From: Collybia mongolica
Lineage: Eukaryota; Basidiomycota; Agaricomycetes; Agaricales; Clitocybaceae
Assembly (NCBI GenBank): GCA_013420905.1
Contig: JAAXNY010000004.1
Location: 3,658,001-3,722,000 of the forward strand
Reading direction: 5' to 3'
DNA: 64,000 nt
Part shown: positions 23,401-36,212 of the stretch, in pieces
How the letters are laid out: each line of letters begins with the position of its first letter
How positions within the stretch are numbered: position 1 is the first letter of the stretch
The notes under the pieces: generated by a model
Database searches by the model: none
Told to the model about the DNA's origin: nothing
What the model saw: the letters and a program-made list of their open reading frames with translations, nothing else
Program-made: the position numbers and the translations under genes

Positions 23401-24650
23401 TCATCGCATCGACGTCGATGATCCCCCCGCCCTCTTCCGCCCCTTCGCTCCACACGTATCCCCCGAGCTCGACAACGTCGTTGAATTCATCCTCAAGCCG
23501 TGAGCCCACGTTTGAAGAACGTATCATCTCTCGTGAATCTTCTGTAGCCTCTCGTCGGCGTCGTCGCATCCGTGACCCGTTGGATGTCAGCGATGACGAC
23601 GACGATGATCCACGGCCCACTCGCACGCCTCACAACGAGGCATATGGAACTGTGGATGCTAGCGTCATCGAACAGATACGACCACGACATGACCGTTTGC
23701 ACGGAGACCACGATCCTAACGCTGGTTTTTTGAAGCGCGTTTTCCGGGGCCGAACCATTCATCCTCCGCCAGGGCCGCCTAATGGACAGCGCCCGTCTAA
23801 CTTTGAACCGCCTTGGATGACGATGGCCTCAAGAAACAAGCAGGAGCAACAACAGCGGGTTGTTGACAATCTCAACACGTCATTCAAGGACGTTGGATTG
23901 CTCCCATCTACCCATAAGGATAAATCTAAGCACGGATCCCAAAAGGCGAAGAAAATCGCGAGTGGAGGCTCCAATTCAGTTGATATTTTCGAGGATGTAC
24001 CCCCGGAGTCCCTGTATATGCTTCTCCCTTTGTGGCCTGGAAGCACCGATCCTATCTCTGAACGCAAAACCGGCTCATATGTGAAGCCCGTTATACCCAA
24101 TGAACAGCGACAGTACCTCCTCGTATACTACAAAGTCCCATTTGACGCTTCGGAGGAGAAGAGTGGAGAGCCAGAGAGCAAGAAGCGTTCACGCAATTCC
24201 CCAACATCCTCCCACGATTCTCAGACCAAGCGCGATGACCAGCGCGCCACGATCCTCCTCAAGACGTTCCATATCAGTGCTCGCCTTGTTTCATATAAGG
24301 ATCTCCAAGGCTCTGGTGTGCGAGTGCCTGACGAAGGCTTATCTGTCGCTGGCCCTCTCGAAGCTGCCTTTAGAAGCATGCCGACCCCAGTTCGTGATGA
24401 AGGTCTATTTGAGTTCGTCCTTGGCGTGTGTCACTCGCGTGAGGCGGGGATCGAGTTCTATCCCGACGGACTCATTAAAATGGGCTTGTGCGTGCAAACG
24501 TCGGAACCGGTGCAGGTTCCACAATCTGAAGAGGACGAACCACCTGAACCCGACGTAGAGCTGACACCCTTAGGAAGGGCCGTCTTGGAAATGGCATGGC
24601 TAGGGGCCATGGCTCTGACCAGCTTCGGATCTGCCGGGTTAATGTCATGA
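20459..24650 (+). CDS. Large, mostly disordered conserved fungal protein
   Basis: Exons 20459-20766, 20826-22714, 22774-24650 give 1357 residues. I do not recognise a named domain. The first 700 residues are Ser/Pro/Arg-rich with acidic patches (DDSEFDYDDYTDEDG). Near 690-730 is a more ordered, probably conserved block (VTHFRDPFVAVKMPHNGPPV). Then come a highly charged Arg/Lys/Glu stretch likely to form a single helix, more Ser-rich sequence, and an ordered C-terminal region of about 250 residues with conserved-looking strings (SLYMLLPLWPG, YLLVYYKVPF, FHISARLVSYKDL, FEFVLGVCHSRE, IEFYPDGLIKMGLC). The last part resembles a globular domain found in other basidiomycete hypothetical proteins, as far as I can judge. 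There is no signal peptide or membrane segment. A scaffolding or signalling role is plausible but unproven. Confidence 0.8.
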
Positions 24651-26482
24651 ATGTATTACCATTGTTCTTGATTCCCTGTGATATACCTGTATCCTACTAA
24701 GTCTTCGTTCCCGTTGATAGCTTGCATTGGTATTTGGCTTTTTGGAGGTTTCGTTAACACTTATATGGTTCCCCACTTTTTTTTATGACCCGTTGGCAGG
24801 ATTTTAGATTGCTTGTATATCATCTGCATTTTCCGCGTACCTATTACCACCACATTCTATCATGGTGTCTCCTTTCGAATTTTTATTACACCTCGTCACA
24901 TATTTAGTTAAGAACCTCAATAAAATTTCATTGTATGTATTATTCTATATGGCTGCTGAGCGATGAGCGCTGAATGTTGATGTTCAGTGCTACAGCCCAA
25001 AGCTTGAGAAAGCCTTCAACTGTATCGTCAGCACATCCTATCCACCCGCTTGACACCATCCGTGCATAAACCTCCGGAAGAGTTTCTCAGTATTCAATCC
25101 TCGAGCTCCATACATAAGTAGGACGCTGTCCCGGCACGAGCTTGACATTGTACCACCTCATCGTGGTCAAAAACCGCGTAGTCGGCGGATGCCGCACAAT
25201 GAGGAAATTTGTCGGCCCTCCTAACCAAGGTATGCTATCAACGTTTTCTGGACCATAAAACGACAAACTTGCGAGAGGCATTACCCTCACTCCACAATGT
25301 CCGTACTGCCAGTCCTGTCATGTTTTGAGTTTTGACGGGTATCTCCACTCATGTTTTATTTTTATTTTTGTACTTCTATCTCAGATCGGGGGTGCCTGGT
25401 GTACACTCCTTCTATGCTTTCTATATTTGTGAATGGAGATACCGACAGGTTCTCGACAGTATTCTCGGTGCGGAGAAAGTCAAGGTCAAGTGATAGGTAA
25501 TATAAATCTTGGCATCAGCATTCTCCTCTGGTGCACCTCCATGACTTGGTTCGATTCGATGCCCTAGAAGTACGGTGATACCCTTTTTTCTTTTTACTTC
25601 CAGCGCTGAAAACAAGATCATTTACAGGTACTCTCGTATCATGGGTGGTTTATCTCATGTAGTGTAGCTCTCCGAAATCCGGAGATCAGGATCACACCTA
25701 CCTCGAAACATATATCCGTATAGAGCCTCTCACCAATAATGGGAGGCTAGACTGGAATCCTCCTTGAACGGAAACGGTTCGAGAGATCCTCACATAACAT
25801 TGTATTGTCCGCGAAACATTACGATGTTCCTAGACGAAGAAGGATGAGTGTTTGAAATTAATGTTGCCTTCCTTATGGCAGCATAGCCTCTCAACCTACA
25901 ACAACCCACGATTAATTTCGACTGTCGTTCCTGGGACATCCTTCGAAACCCCTCTCTCGTATGACAGTACATCATCCCGTTGTCGTTGCTGAATACGAGA
26001 TCAAAGAAATTTGGCGTTGGGATAACGTTGTCCCAACATTGCAAATGGTGGTGTTCATGTTCGAGCTTAGCAGAATCTCAGGCGTTGCGTATACCGTTCA
26101 ATGAAGTACTAATACGCGATAATCGCCCATCCTTATACGGTTCTCAGACGAGTATTCATCTGGTAGTGACTTGTTAACCACCTGAGTAAGAGTACACAAA
26201 AGATGGTTTCAGCAAGGAAAGTACGAATATATATATATGGAACAAGGTTCTTTGAAAACATGAATGTGGGTGAAGGTGGATTGCATCGTAAAAATGGTAC
26301 ATTGTCACAACAAGATGCGATAGAAATAATAATGAACGATAACAATGCCTAGACAAGAAAGCGTGAGAGGGGAGATAATGAAAGCGTGCGAGTTACAATA
26401 TACACCGGGGACACAAGAAAAACAAACGTAGAAACAGTATAGTGTTGTTACATATAACATATAATGGCGGGAGTGGGGGGTA
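24651..26482. other. Spacer holding a possible gene relic
   Basis: The first 350 bases look like AT-rich 3' flank. Minus-strand coding fragments between 25087 and 26044 are described separately. The rest shows no recognisable gene. Confidence 0.45.
25087..26044 (-). pseudogene. Possible relic or unresolved small gene
   Basis: Three minus-strand open segments follow each other: 26044-25790 (contains FFDLVFSNDNGMMY), 25621-25421, and 25290-25087 (contains LSFYGPENVDSIPWLGG and ends IEY-stop). The first has the look of the DUF6593-type beta proteins common in mushrooms, whose N-termini often read LVFSNDN. I could not find an ATG or a chain of introns that joins the segments in frame. It may be a decayed copy or a gene with introns I misplaced. 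The assignment is weak. Confidence 0.25.
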
Positions 26483-29400
26483 TCACGTCTTGCCTTTCAA
26501 AGTCTGCACAATCGATCGGATCACTTCGAACCGTTTGCTCCTAGAGGCGACTGGTGCACGTCCGGCTTGCTCGACGGGGGAGAACCCCATTCTCGTTAAT
26601 TTACTGGCGCTCTTCACCTCACGTTTGCCACGAGAGGGAGATGGCCCCGAAAGAGGCGCAGTTGATACTCTGAATAGAGGAGGCCCAAGTTCTGTGTCGG
26701 TGTCAGGACAATCGAGAGAGCTTATCCGACTGAGTTGCCCCCCTTGGTCCATCTCCCGGACTGGAGTTCTGGAACGGCTGGTGGCGCGGGCGTACGTAGA
26801 ACTAGGCCCTTGGCCACGTTGTGGTATATGTGAGTGGGCGGAAAAAGAGTTGAGTTCTTCTCGAGAACTGGGGTCTTGAGTGGCATATGACCTCTCAAAG
26901 CCTGATGTAGACCGTGTTGACTGATGGGATCGTCCCGTTGAGTCGCTTGAAAAAGAGGTATTAAGCTGCCTTGACGGCGCTGCAAACGATACTTGTCAAG
27001 GATTATAAATAAGTATGAGGGAAGGTAACTTACAGTCTTCCGCCGTTGAGGGCCGACGTGGATCCTTCATTTTAGATTTCAACCGTGGTTTTCCCGACTT
27101 GTGTTCAAGGCTGTGCTGGCGCTCCACCCCGTCCCGTATCGAAGCGATTGCTCCCGGAGTGGCAGCACTATCGCGCATAAAGCCCTCAGCTCTGGCTGAT
27201 GCGGATAGGTGTGTATTCTCAGCATTCGACTTCCGTACTTCTTTGGCCTCCTTCTGTTCCCTCAACTTCCGCTCCAGGGCCAAACTCTCACCGTATGCCG
27301 CAAGTCTCGCGCTCAACGGTGAGCGGCCCGTGCTTGTCGTCCCTGGTGCCGATTCGTCCCCATGGGCCATTTCGAATATGTCCTGCTGAGCCTTCTGAAC
27401 AAGTGCCTCTGCTTGTGCATGTGAAGATATGGAATTGATATTGATGTCGGGTGGAATATGTGGACGTTTTTCATTTAGTCCGGTAATGGGAAGTGGTTCG
27501 AGAGTGGTTTCATCTTTAAATTCATCGGTTAAGCTAACATCTGGCAAGTTGTCCATGGCAATCATATTCTCATTCTTGCTGTTTGGACTGGTCTGAATTG
27601 GCAGGCCAAGGAAAGACTCCCGCCCAGGAGATGCCATCCAGGGTGTGGTGACAGTGTCACTACCTCCGCTTCCGCTGGTCGTACCACTCGCACTCAATTG
27701 GGGGTTATTTCGACTGTCTGTAGTGCTTGTGCTACTAACAGAATCACCTCTGTGTCGATGGTCGATAGGGGATGGAACACGAAGTAGCTGCTCCCGAATA
27801 GGCGGCTCATTCTCATCGGGATACATGGGCGGTGGGACATTTATACTGAACGGAAATTCTGAACTGATGAGAGTCGATGATGGGCCTTCAATGGTGTTCT
27901 CGTTCGAGAGAATGGGCGACAACGAGGACGTGGAGGATGCGAAAGAATCGCCACGTTCCCTTAGGCGTGTCGCCAGGGGCGATTCTGCTTCCACAGCACT
28001 TCCAACAGAAGGGTTTCCGTTCAGAGGTCGACCATATTCAAAATCGTCTTCGTCATCTTCATAACCAGAGGTTTCTTCCATGTTGCGCTGAACGCCTTCA
28101 AAATCTCCGATTGCAGCAGGGGCAGACTCCGGACCAAGATCCTCCTCGCTAACTTGCGTTGCAACGTTCCCTGAGCCAAGCCCGCCCTTTCCAGACATTC
28201 CCCGATGTCCTCCAAGCGAACCTGTACTGCTGCTTGACCTCAGATATCCATAACTCTCCACCCCAGAAGGTCCATCTCTCCCACCGCTCGAACTGGAGTC
28301 AAACCTCAAAGCCCGCAAACTCGATGGCAAGCCTTGGCTCTGGCCGGTCGACGGAGTACGATTGTGAGTTTTCAATATGCTGGGTCGCTTCGCTGGATCA
28401 CCGCTTTCGCCTGTGATTACTACCACTTCTTCATCAAACACAGCACCGCCCCTGTGACCAGGAATAGGACTGGGTCGGCCCCCAAGGCTCCCACCAGACC
28501 CAGATCGGTCTCGTTTATGCTCCTTAGCGCGAATGAGGCCGAGCCTTGTAAGAGGACTCGTACTAGGGCTAGGGTTTGATTTCGTGGTGTCCTCGGGACC
28601 GTAACGTTGACCACTTCCCGTGGACCTTGAGCGGTCACGTGTTTGCTGACGCTCTTGTTGTTGCTGAGCAATGGCATTGTGGAGGTCTACTGCACGTGGG
28701 GACGAACCCAGAGTGGCAGAATGTTTTCGATGTATTAATTGGGGCGTTGGTGACTGTTGACTTGGAGCCCGCGTTGATGCATCACTACCTCCACGAAAAC
28801 GAAATCCCGAGATAGAAAAGGGCGATATTGATACATTGGATGTAGAGGGATTTTCACGTAAATCAATGTTAGATGCAGAGGGGTTGGATAGCAGAGTCGT
28901 GGGGTTCGGCGACGAAGGCAAAGGAAGTGCTGTTGTTGAGCCAAGGCTTGGTGGAGATGAAGGGCCGAGTATAGATTGAGAACCATCAATCGAATTGCCA
29001 GATTCGCCGGGCTGTGCCTTCTTAAAGATGTTCATCAATGAATACTTACTTCCCAGCCTCCTACTACCAGAAGGTCTTCCTAAAGCAGCATAGGGGGGTT
29101 CCTGCTCCTGCTCTTGATTCTCAGCGCCTGTACCAGCTGACCGTGGCCTCCGTGGACTCGGACTTAGGTTAATACTAGGAGTGGATGTTTTGCGCATACG
29201 AACGGGCCCCGTTGAGTTGGGCGGTAGGATTTGGGGAAGAGATGGTCGTCGAAGTTTCCCACCCATTGGCTTGTGAATAGTCTCATCCAGCACTGGGTAT
29301 GACGAGGATTCGGCTCTGGATGGGGACGAAGGTGGCGTCGATGACGAAGGATGCTGAGGCTTAGTATCTGGCGAAAGCTTGAACCGGGTGAGAAGGGCAG

Positions 29401-30216
29401 TGTCGATAGAATGTTTCATATGAAGTCGCCGCCGGATTGATGAAGAAGACGGCTCGCCTTCCGCCCCAAATGAACTTGTCCGCCCACGGCTGGCAAAACC
29501 CTGCATGGCGATATTTCTTGGGTCGTCCCCGAAGCCACTTGGCCGCTCCCTCAAATCCCTGTCCTTGTTAATCACCCATTGCCTCAAAACTTCCGCGCAT
29601 TCAAGCCATCCGTGTTGTCGAGCCAACATCTCAGGTGTAATGCCATGTTTGTCTGAGCGATTGGCGTGAGCGCCATGGAGAAGCAGGACGTGCACAGCGC
29701 TCGTATTTCCATTGGCAGCTGCAAAGTGGAGTGGCGTTGACCCAGATGTTCCTACGATTGGTGCAGATGTATCTCTGTTTTTGTCGCTCGAGTAACGTCG
29801 GGGGAGTCTAGAAGGAAAGATCATTTCCCAGTGGGCGGAGGGAATGAAAGTGAAATAAATGATGAGCGTGATTGATCCAAGGCAAGGAAAGAGTCATTCA
29901 CCAACCTTGGAGCATTTACGTCGGCACCATGATCAATAAGTAATTGGACTACCTGTACATTGCCACCTGCACATGCTGCGTGAAGAGGAAGCACACCATC
30001 GAGTACCGAGTTGATTGGCTGGCCATGGTCAAGAGCATATTCAACGAGACCGATATTTCCTGTCGCTGCGGCAGAGTGTAATCCTAGGCTTGGGACTGAA
30101 CGAGAGAAGGCCTGAGTGAGCTTTTCACAATGTGCTCCAAGCCGTGACGTACATTCAGTGGTAACATTGTATTTTGCTTCCGCTTTGTGGTATGTTGTCC
30201 GCAAAGGGACAGGCAT
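26483..30216 (-). CDS. Ankyrin-repeat protein with a very long disordered tail
   Basis: Exons 30216-29906, 29807-27034, 26991-26483 give 1197 residues. About four ankyrin repeats lie in the first 190 residues (LGLHSAAATGNIGLVEYALDHG, LPLHAACAGGNVQVVQLLIDHGADVN, TPLHFAAANGNTSAVHVLLLHGAHAN, a fourth one weaker with TPEMLARQHGWLECAEVL). Everything after about residue 200 is Ser/Pro/Thr/Gly-rich, low complexity and probably phosphorylated, with short basic and acidic islands and an Ala/Glu helix near SARLAAYGESLALERKLREQKEAKE. The ankyrin block is a protein-binding module and the tail suggests a regulatory scaffold. No enzymatic domain is seen. Intron 1 (98 nt) interrupts the ankyrin region right after DVNAPR; intron 2 is only 42 nt. 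ATG 30216 opens MPVPLRTT. Confidence 0.87.
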
Positions 30217-33200
30217 AGTGGAATGAACCAGCCGTTGAACCCCCGTGTGTTTTATCTTATAGTGATGCTGTTGAATGGATACAAGCTGATGTCTGAATGC
30301 TTTGATTCAGCGCTATTGTTTCTGGTTCCGGTGCAAGAATCGATGCCAAACAGTTCTTAAATGCACCAGTCTCGTTAACAACCCGCTGTCGTGTGTAGTG
30401 CTGTTGGCTGGTTGGATAACCCGTAAGGATAATGTGTTGGATGGTGGTGGTATGCGGACAAAAGGGATTTCGGCGTCACAACGGGTGCGATCAGCCATCG
30501 ACCCGTTTCCATTTCGGGAAGCTACCTATTTATTGATTTATTTCAGGATTTATCTCATCTCCGTGTATCTCGCTTCCATCATCCGCAAATGTTCCTCATT
30601 CCTTATGGCCAGTACCCATATATAACTGCCTGCAGGTAAAGAAATCCCCCTTCGTATCATCAATGCCCCAGCGCTGAGGTTTATTCTCCTTCTCCAAGGC
30701 TTGGCCTTGATAAGGAAACCCCATTCAGTGGACCCTTGTGGGGGCTGAATGTGTCCCTTTCTTTCGAGTCTTCTATTGACAACTTTTCTTGACACCGTCC
30801 ATCCATACGTGCTGAATATGGTACAACCGCACGTCCTGAAGGGCAAGGGGCAGAAAACTCCAGGCGGTGTGACACATGCACATGCCTATGAATTCTGGAC
30901 CATACACGTTTGGGGGTGGTAGTGTGCCTTCTCTGGAATTCCGAGGTGCTCAAGCGACACCGGCTGAGGGACTCAAGGGTGAAGAGAACGACACCATTTT
31001 ACCACTTCACTATCATGCGACCGAATGCTCATTGTGCCGGATCTAGGTAATATCTACCATCCACCGGGCGTCTAGCACAGCCGAACCATCCTGTACTCGT
31101 TGTTCCATATTTGGCTGGGAACAGTATTTCCAGGATGGTGTCCACATCGTGTTAAAAATATTCCGCCCGAGCTTCCTGGGAATGTAAATTTACTCGGGCT
31201 GTGGGTTATATGTAGTATGATGGCGAATTTCCGCGTGGACATTCATTTCGATTTTGGGCCTTGTGATATGATGCAAACGCTCCATCATTCTAGTGTATAC
31301 AGCATTACCCCCTCCACACACAGAGTCATCGTTGTCATGTAAGGTGATATGACGCCCCTCTTAAACCGGAATATATTCGGAGCGGCAGTACAACCGTCGA
31401 GGCTCCATCTACACAACCTAGTATAGAACAGAAGCTGGATCCTGTGCTGAGGCCCCAAGGACAGCCAGCCGCTGGAAAACCCAAGTAAGTATAATGAATC
31501 TCATTAAGGTTCTGCACGGACCAGTTGCCTAGCAAAGCCAGGGACGCGAAGTTGTGGAATTGTTATTCGTTTCTGATGCACACATACCTATAGCACCGTT
31601 GTTAGGGTGGAGCATATATAATACAACCAATAGACCAGTTCTGCATCTCCATTTTTTGTTATTTTTTGTCTAAAAAAATGCGCGAGGTCCAAAAAGATCT
31701 TACCTCCACAGGCTCTGCCAAAAACCGGATAATCCACCCCAACGCGCTACAGCTACCACACCAAAAAAAAGCCAGCCGCGTCTCAACAACAAAAATAATC
31801 TAGTTTTTGGTGGGTTGCAGCATCGCTCTAACGATGAAAGGATATTCGATAATCTTAGTGCCCAGTAATGTTCGACTGATAGGAATGATGGGGGAGTCAT
31901 GTATGCATTGTAGTGAGTATATGACAAAAAAGCGCAGATACCCACCCTTCTTTCAGGAAAGTGTCCAAGTGCGAGCAATTGCTCTGCTACGCTCTGTTGT
32001 TAGTCAGTTCGACAAAGACGATTGGGTCGATCCCCATATTTAAGGAAGTATATCTGGCCAAGGTCACGACCACCTGTATCCACACAATTCCAGAATAATG
32101 AACTAACAGAGGTTTCAAGGATCAGTTCAATGACTCCTAGCAGTATCAACGCGGGCGAACCTTCTTTATTATCGAGGTTCCAGGTTGCTAGGTGAGAGGA
32201 ACAAGCTAGGGCGCAGCGACACGGACTGACAGATTACCCTGAGTCCCCCGTGCCCCCGACCCCCAATTAGCACAAGTGTGAAAGGCTCACGACGCATTCA
32301 TTCACGGTATACATCGCGGGTTAGGAGACGGGAGAAAGATTTGGAGATGAGCGTCAACGGCATCGGAATGGGTCCAACCCTTCTGCCTAGCCGCTCCACT
32401 TATACCCAATCTCTCTCAATGCGTATTGAATAATATTTGACATATTTGCACATCTGTATTGACCGGCTGCAGTCAGATGGCCCCTCCTGTGCGTCGAGAT
32501 TTGCATCTGGTGCCTATTCTCTGGTGGCTGATGATCGCGCCGGTCCTTGGGGTTTGCCATTTCGAGCAAATATATACCAGGTCGCTTTATAGATCTGTGA
32601 CCCTGAGGTAGTGGTGTATGGTGAGATCGAAAGCTAGTACTTGCTATTCAAGAGGGTCCAGACAAGTCTGGAATCAGAACACAAAGTTCATCCATGACAA
32701 CTGGGTTGACAGATGATTAGCAATTTCGCAGATCAGTTGGGTTGGCCGGGGGTATGCGCACCCGTTTTCAAATAATAGCGCGGCTATTCAATACCCTTCC
32801 GTAAGGTAAACGCCATGATGGAGGTCGAATTGTCGTTCAGTTGAAGAAAATAGTTATATGACAAGTGTATACAAGAGGCGAATGGCAAGCAGCGACAAGC
32901 ATGGCACGCTCGGTCATCGGATTGAAGTAGACACTCCTTTAAGTTGTGAAGGCGACATTCCATGTCATTCATGTGTGCACCTTTCATCTCATATCCCTTA
33001 CGACACTTTCTCTACCCCAAATAGAGGTTATCTTGGATTGCGGAATATCTATATAACGAATCCCACATGGGGTTCATGCCGGGTTCCCACTGTCACTCCA
33101 ATCATTCTTCGAGGGTCAACTTGAAATTTACTTCGATTTAAATGCCTAGCGCTGTTAGCGACCCCACAGCTTCGTAATGCCGCCGGCGAGCTGTGCATAC

Positions 33201-33389
33201 TCTTCCTAACACTTCCTCTCTATATAATGGGCTGGAGGCCCAGGTAAGTAATACAAGTATGTAATGTTTTTATTGCTACAAATGTGTTTACCCAGAAGCG
33301 TCCAACATATCTCCCACATAGCTATATACATCTAACACTACCGGGATATGAATACATATAATACATAACTCGCCTATCAGCAATGGGGA
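30217..33389. other. Long stretch without a gene
   Basis: No frame in these 3.2 kb gave a recognisable product or a splice chain. Short frames at 30302-30625, 30550-30846, 31700-31978 and 32858-33124 look random and carry no motif. Poly-T/poly-A runs lie near 31640-31800. No terminal repeats or transposase motifs were noticed. Confidence 0.5.
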
Positions 33390-35974
33390 TTATCGGGAGT
33401 TCTCGTGTAGCATATCGGCCATGTAGATGTCTGTTCCGTGGTGAACTTCCTGAGCTCCGTGTATCGAGGAATGATCTAGGAAACCTTGCCGGTGGGTAGA
33501 TATACCTCGGATGGCACTCAGATTGTACTGAGTAGGTCCAAAAAGATTGGGGTTGAATGTCATGGAGGACCAATCATAGCCATTGCTAAAGAACTTTGAG
33601 TCCTCCACCACAGCAGGCAAGAACACTGAAGGTGAGAATGCCTGTGGGTCCTGTACCGTCGAGCCTACCGCGGGTGTAGTCTGCGCGCGCCACCAATGCT
33701 CTTGCCGTAATATCTGTAGTACCTCGGCTGCCATCCGGGCGATTTCACCTCGCTTCCCTTGTTCGTCTCGTACAACCCGTGCAAAGACAACCATCGCGCG
33801 GTCAATGAGTTCTTCGGCTTCAATGGTTTTGTCCTTCCATGGGTATCGCGTGAGAGTAGTCAGGAGCGCAATGGTAGCCTCGAAGAGGGAGAAGCACCCT
33901 TCAAAATACCAGTTACTTCCAGGGAATATAGATTCTTGGCCGCCGTGATCCGCCTTGTATATCGTCGCGGCCTCGTGCATCTCGCACTGCAGTCGGATGA
34001 GTCTCATAGAGAGGAGGACGCAGGTTTTCCGGGACTCCCTGACACAGGTCGACGCCTGTTGAGGGCGCTGAAATCCAGTAAAGGAAGCCAGATGAAGCCT
34101 TGTTCGGATAATGAGGTACCATGTGTTGAGAGTATATCGCTGGTGGCTGATCATCATCCAGTCAACAGGATCGATATCCTTAGTGACAGCCTCTTCCTGA
34201 AATTGCCGGTATTCCGGCGGCAGATGTCCCTCCCACTGTTGAAACTTCTCATCCATTTCGAGGAATGCGGGGCAATTCGGGTACTCCACACTAAAACACT
34301 GGGGATGACAATGTCACGTCGCGCTTCAATCTATGAGCCAAGCGAAATGACTCGCACCTTTTCCAGTGTTTCACCTACAAGGTTTGCTAACTGTATGAAA
34401 ATGATTTGTCCCAAATTGAAACGGTTGCGCGTGCCGTCCGAATTAACTGGGGATGGCAGGGCAACGTCGAAGATTTCTCTTCGTACCATATGTGGCCTTC
34501 CCAGTAGATAGGAATACATTCTGGTGGGGAAGGTGTCAATCCCAGGAATGACTGCCGCACAAAAACCACCTACTTGTCCCATATGACAAGACCCCACCAG
34601 GCCCGACGCCTGAGTAAGATTTCATCTGTAGACATCACCTGCCATTTTTTCCACTCTGGGTCGCGGTGCATACCGACAGCCTCTGCATTGCGGAGGCCAC
34701 TCCCCACCAGTTTCCAGGCCTCGCTGACCCGGCCCCTTTCAGAAAGATAACTACAAAGAAGGGGTACGGCGAGACAGCTCAGAACAGTGCCATCGGCAGC
34801 AGACACCATCAACGACAAACTAGGCTTATTCAGGTGGTCGTCTTCGGCTATACGACGGGCAGTCATGGCACATATGAAGAACGCATCACTGCTTTCAATG
34901 TGCCGGTCTCTGACTGTGGCGTCAGGAAAGGTCGCCATAGCCGGAGCGGAGGCGAGAACAGCGAAGAGAAGAGAGAGCCAATTAGGGTTGATTTGCTGTC
35001 CGTGAGGGCCTGGATAGCTGAGGGCCGCCCACATTTGGGCGCAGGCTTCGTGGAACCATTTTTCTGGTATACCGAATCTCCAATTGTTATCATTGAAGAA
35101 TGCCTGTGCAAGCGCTGCCGTAACAGGTATTGGAGGTATGTTCCGAATAAGATCCTCTATACGTCCGGCGATCAGATCAGGCGTGAACCCCTGCACAGTG
35201 TCTCGGTAAGGAGAGATCACGTCGGTGGACTTCGCATACAGGAATCGCGCTCTCTTCCCTGTACTAATCTGATTATATGTATTAATGAAGTGTCAGATTA
35301 ATCATGGCGTTACTACTCACGCAATGTAAAGCACAGATCAAACTTCCCCGGCCGACATATTCTCCATGATGACCAAGACAAAGCTGCGCCAGGGACGAGG
35401 TTGCAGAATACGCCCCTTGCCCAAGGAGGCAAAGGGGAACGAGCATCGGCTCCAGTTCGTCCTCTTCCGACAGCTCAGGTGACTTCTCTCCAAAAAATTG
35501 AGTAACATCAGGATCAGGGGACGTAGAAGCGGTGGAGGCAAGTGTGCTGGAGCCGCAAGGGGAGTCGACGAAGGTATCCGACATGGTCTCGACTTTCATT
35601 TCGGCGACCTTCTTCTCCTCGAGAGCTTTCTCAAGATGTGCTATTCGGGCGATGAGTTCTGCTACGGTTGCGTCGTGGTCCTGCGCCAAAATCGCAGGGT
35701 TAGGTGGACGCGCTGGTGGTGGTCGAGCGAGTGGTACAGTTTCCCATCGACAGAGGTGGGAAACTCCTCTCGAGACGCATAACGAGCATGGATATGTACG
35801 ATCACATTTCTAGAGTCACCATAAAGCAAGTCATGATATGTGTCTCGAAGTAATAGCGGCATAAATGACCATACGCACCTGTCGTCGTTTTGTGCACTCT
35901 ACGCAGCTGAGCCGCAAGCGCCGACGGGTTTTCTTCTCTTTCCCGCCTGCGGGGCTTTTACTCTTTGTGTCCAT
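33390..35974 (-). CDS. Zn2Cys6 fungal transcription factor
   Basis: Exons 35974-35879, 35809-35321, 35268-34574, 34520-34358, 34298-33390 give 783 residues. The binuclear zinc cluster uses Cys24, Cys27, Cys34, Cys40, Cys43 and Cys52 after a basic stretch (KKTRRRLRLSC). A coiled-coil dimerisation helix follows (ATVAELIARIAHLEKALEEKK). The middle region carries the fungal-specific transcription factor domain: SYLSERGRVSEAWKLVGSGL, AEAVGMHRDPEWKKW and RRRAWWGLVIWD are its signature. The protein should bind paired CGG-type sites in the nucleus. Intron 1 splits the zinc cluster, which is common in this family. No metabolic cluster surrounds it, so its targets cannot be guessed. A long plus-strand frame at 33759-34511 is only its antisense shadow. 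Confidence 0.93.
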
Positions 35975-36212
35975 TGAGTATTTGTGCCGGACGTTGATAG
36001 GTCAAGATATCGAGACTCTGTAATAGTGTACACTGAGTATACACAAGGATCCACTACTCACCTATATATATACATTCTCGCCAGTTGTCAAGCACGTTGC
36101 TCAGGAACGATGACTGGCCGGTGATCACTGGAGCTTATACATTTCTTTACCAGGGATCAAGAGGGGCCTAATGGAGAAATACCTCCGGACTCATGAAACG
36201 TCACCGTTCACG

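Noticed and set aside
25540..25560. Sequence resembling a tRNA B box
   Set aside because: No matching A box, acceptor stem or cloverleaf could be formed around it.
30217..33389. Search for a transposon in the empty 3.2 kb
   Set aside because: No terminal repeats, reverse-transcriptase or transposase motifs, or target duplications were noticed.
33759..34511. Plus-strand open frame of 250 residues
   Set aside because: It is antisense to well-supported exons of the Zn2Cys6 factor, has no motif, and its composition mirrors the minus-strand codons.
34666..35301. Plus-strand frame of 211 residues
   Set aside because: Antisense shadow of the transcription factor's middle exon.
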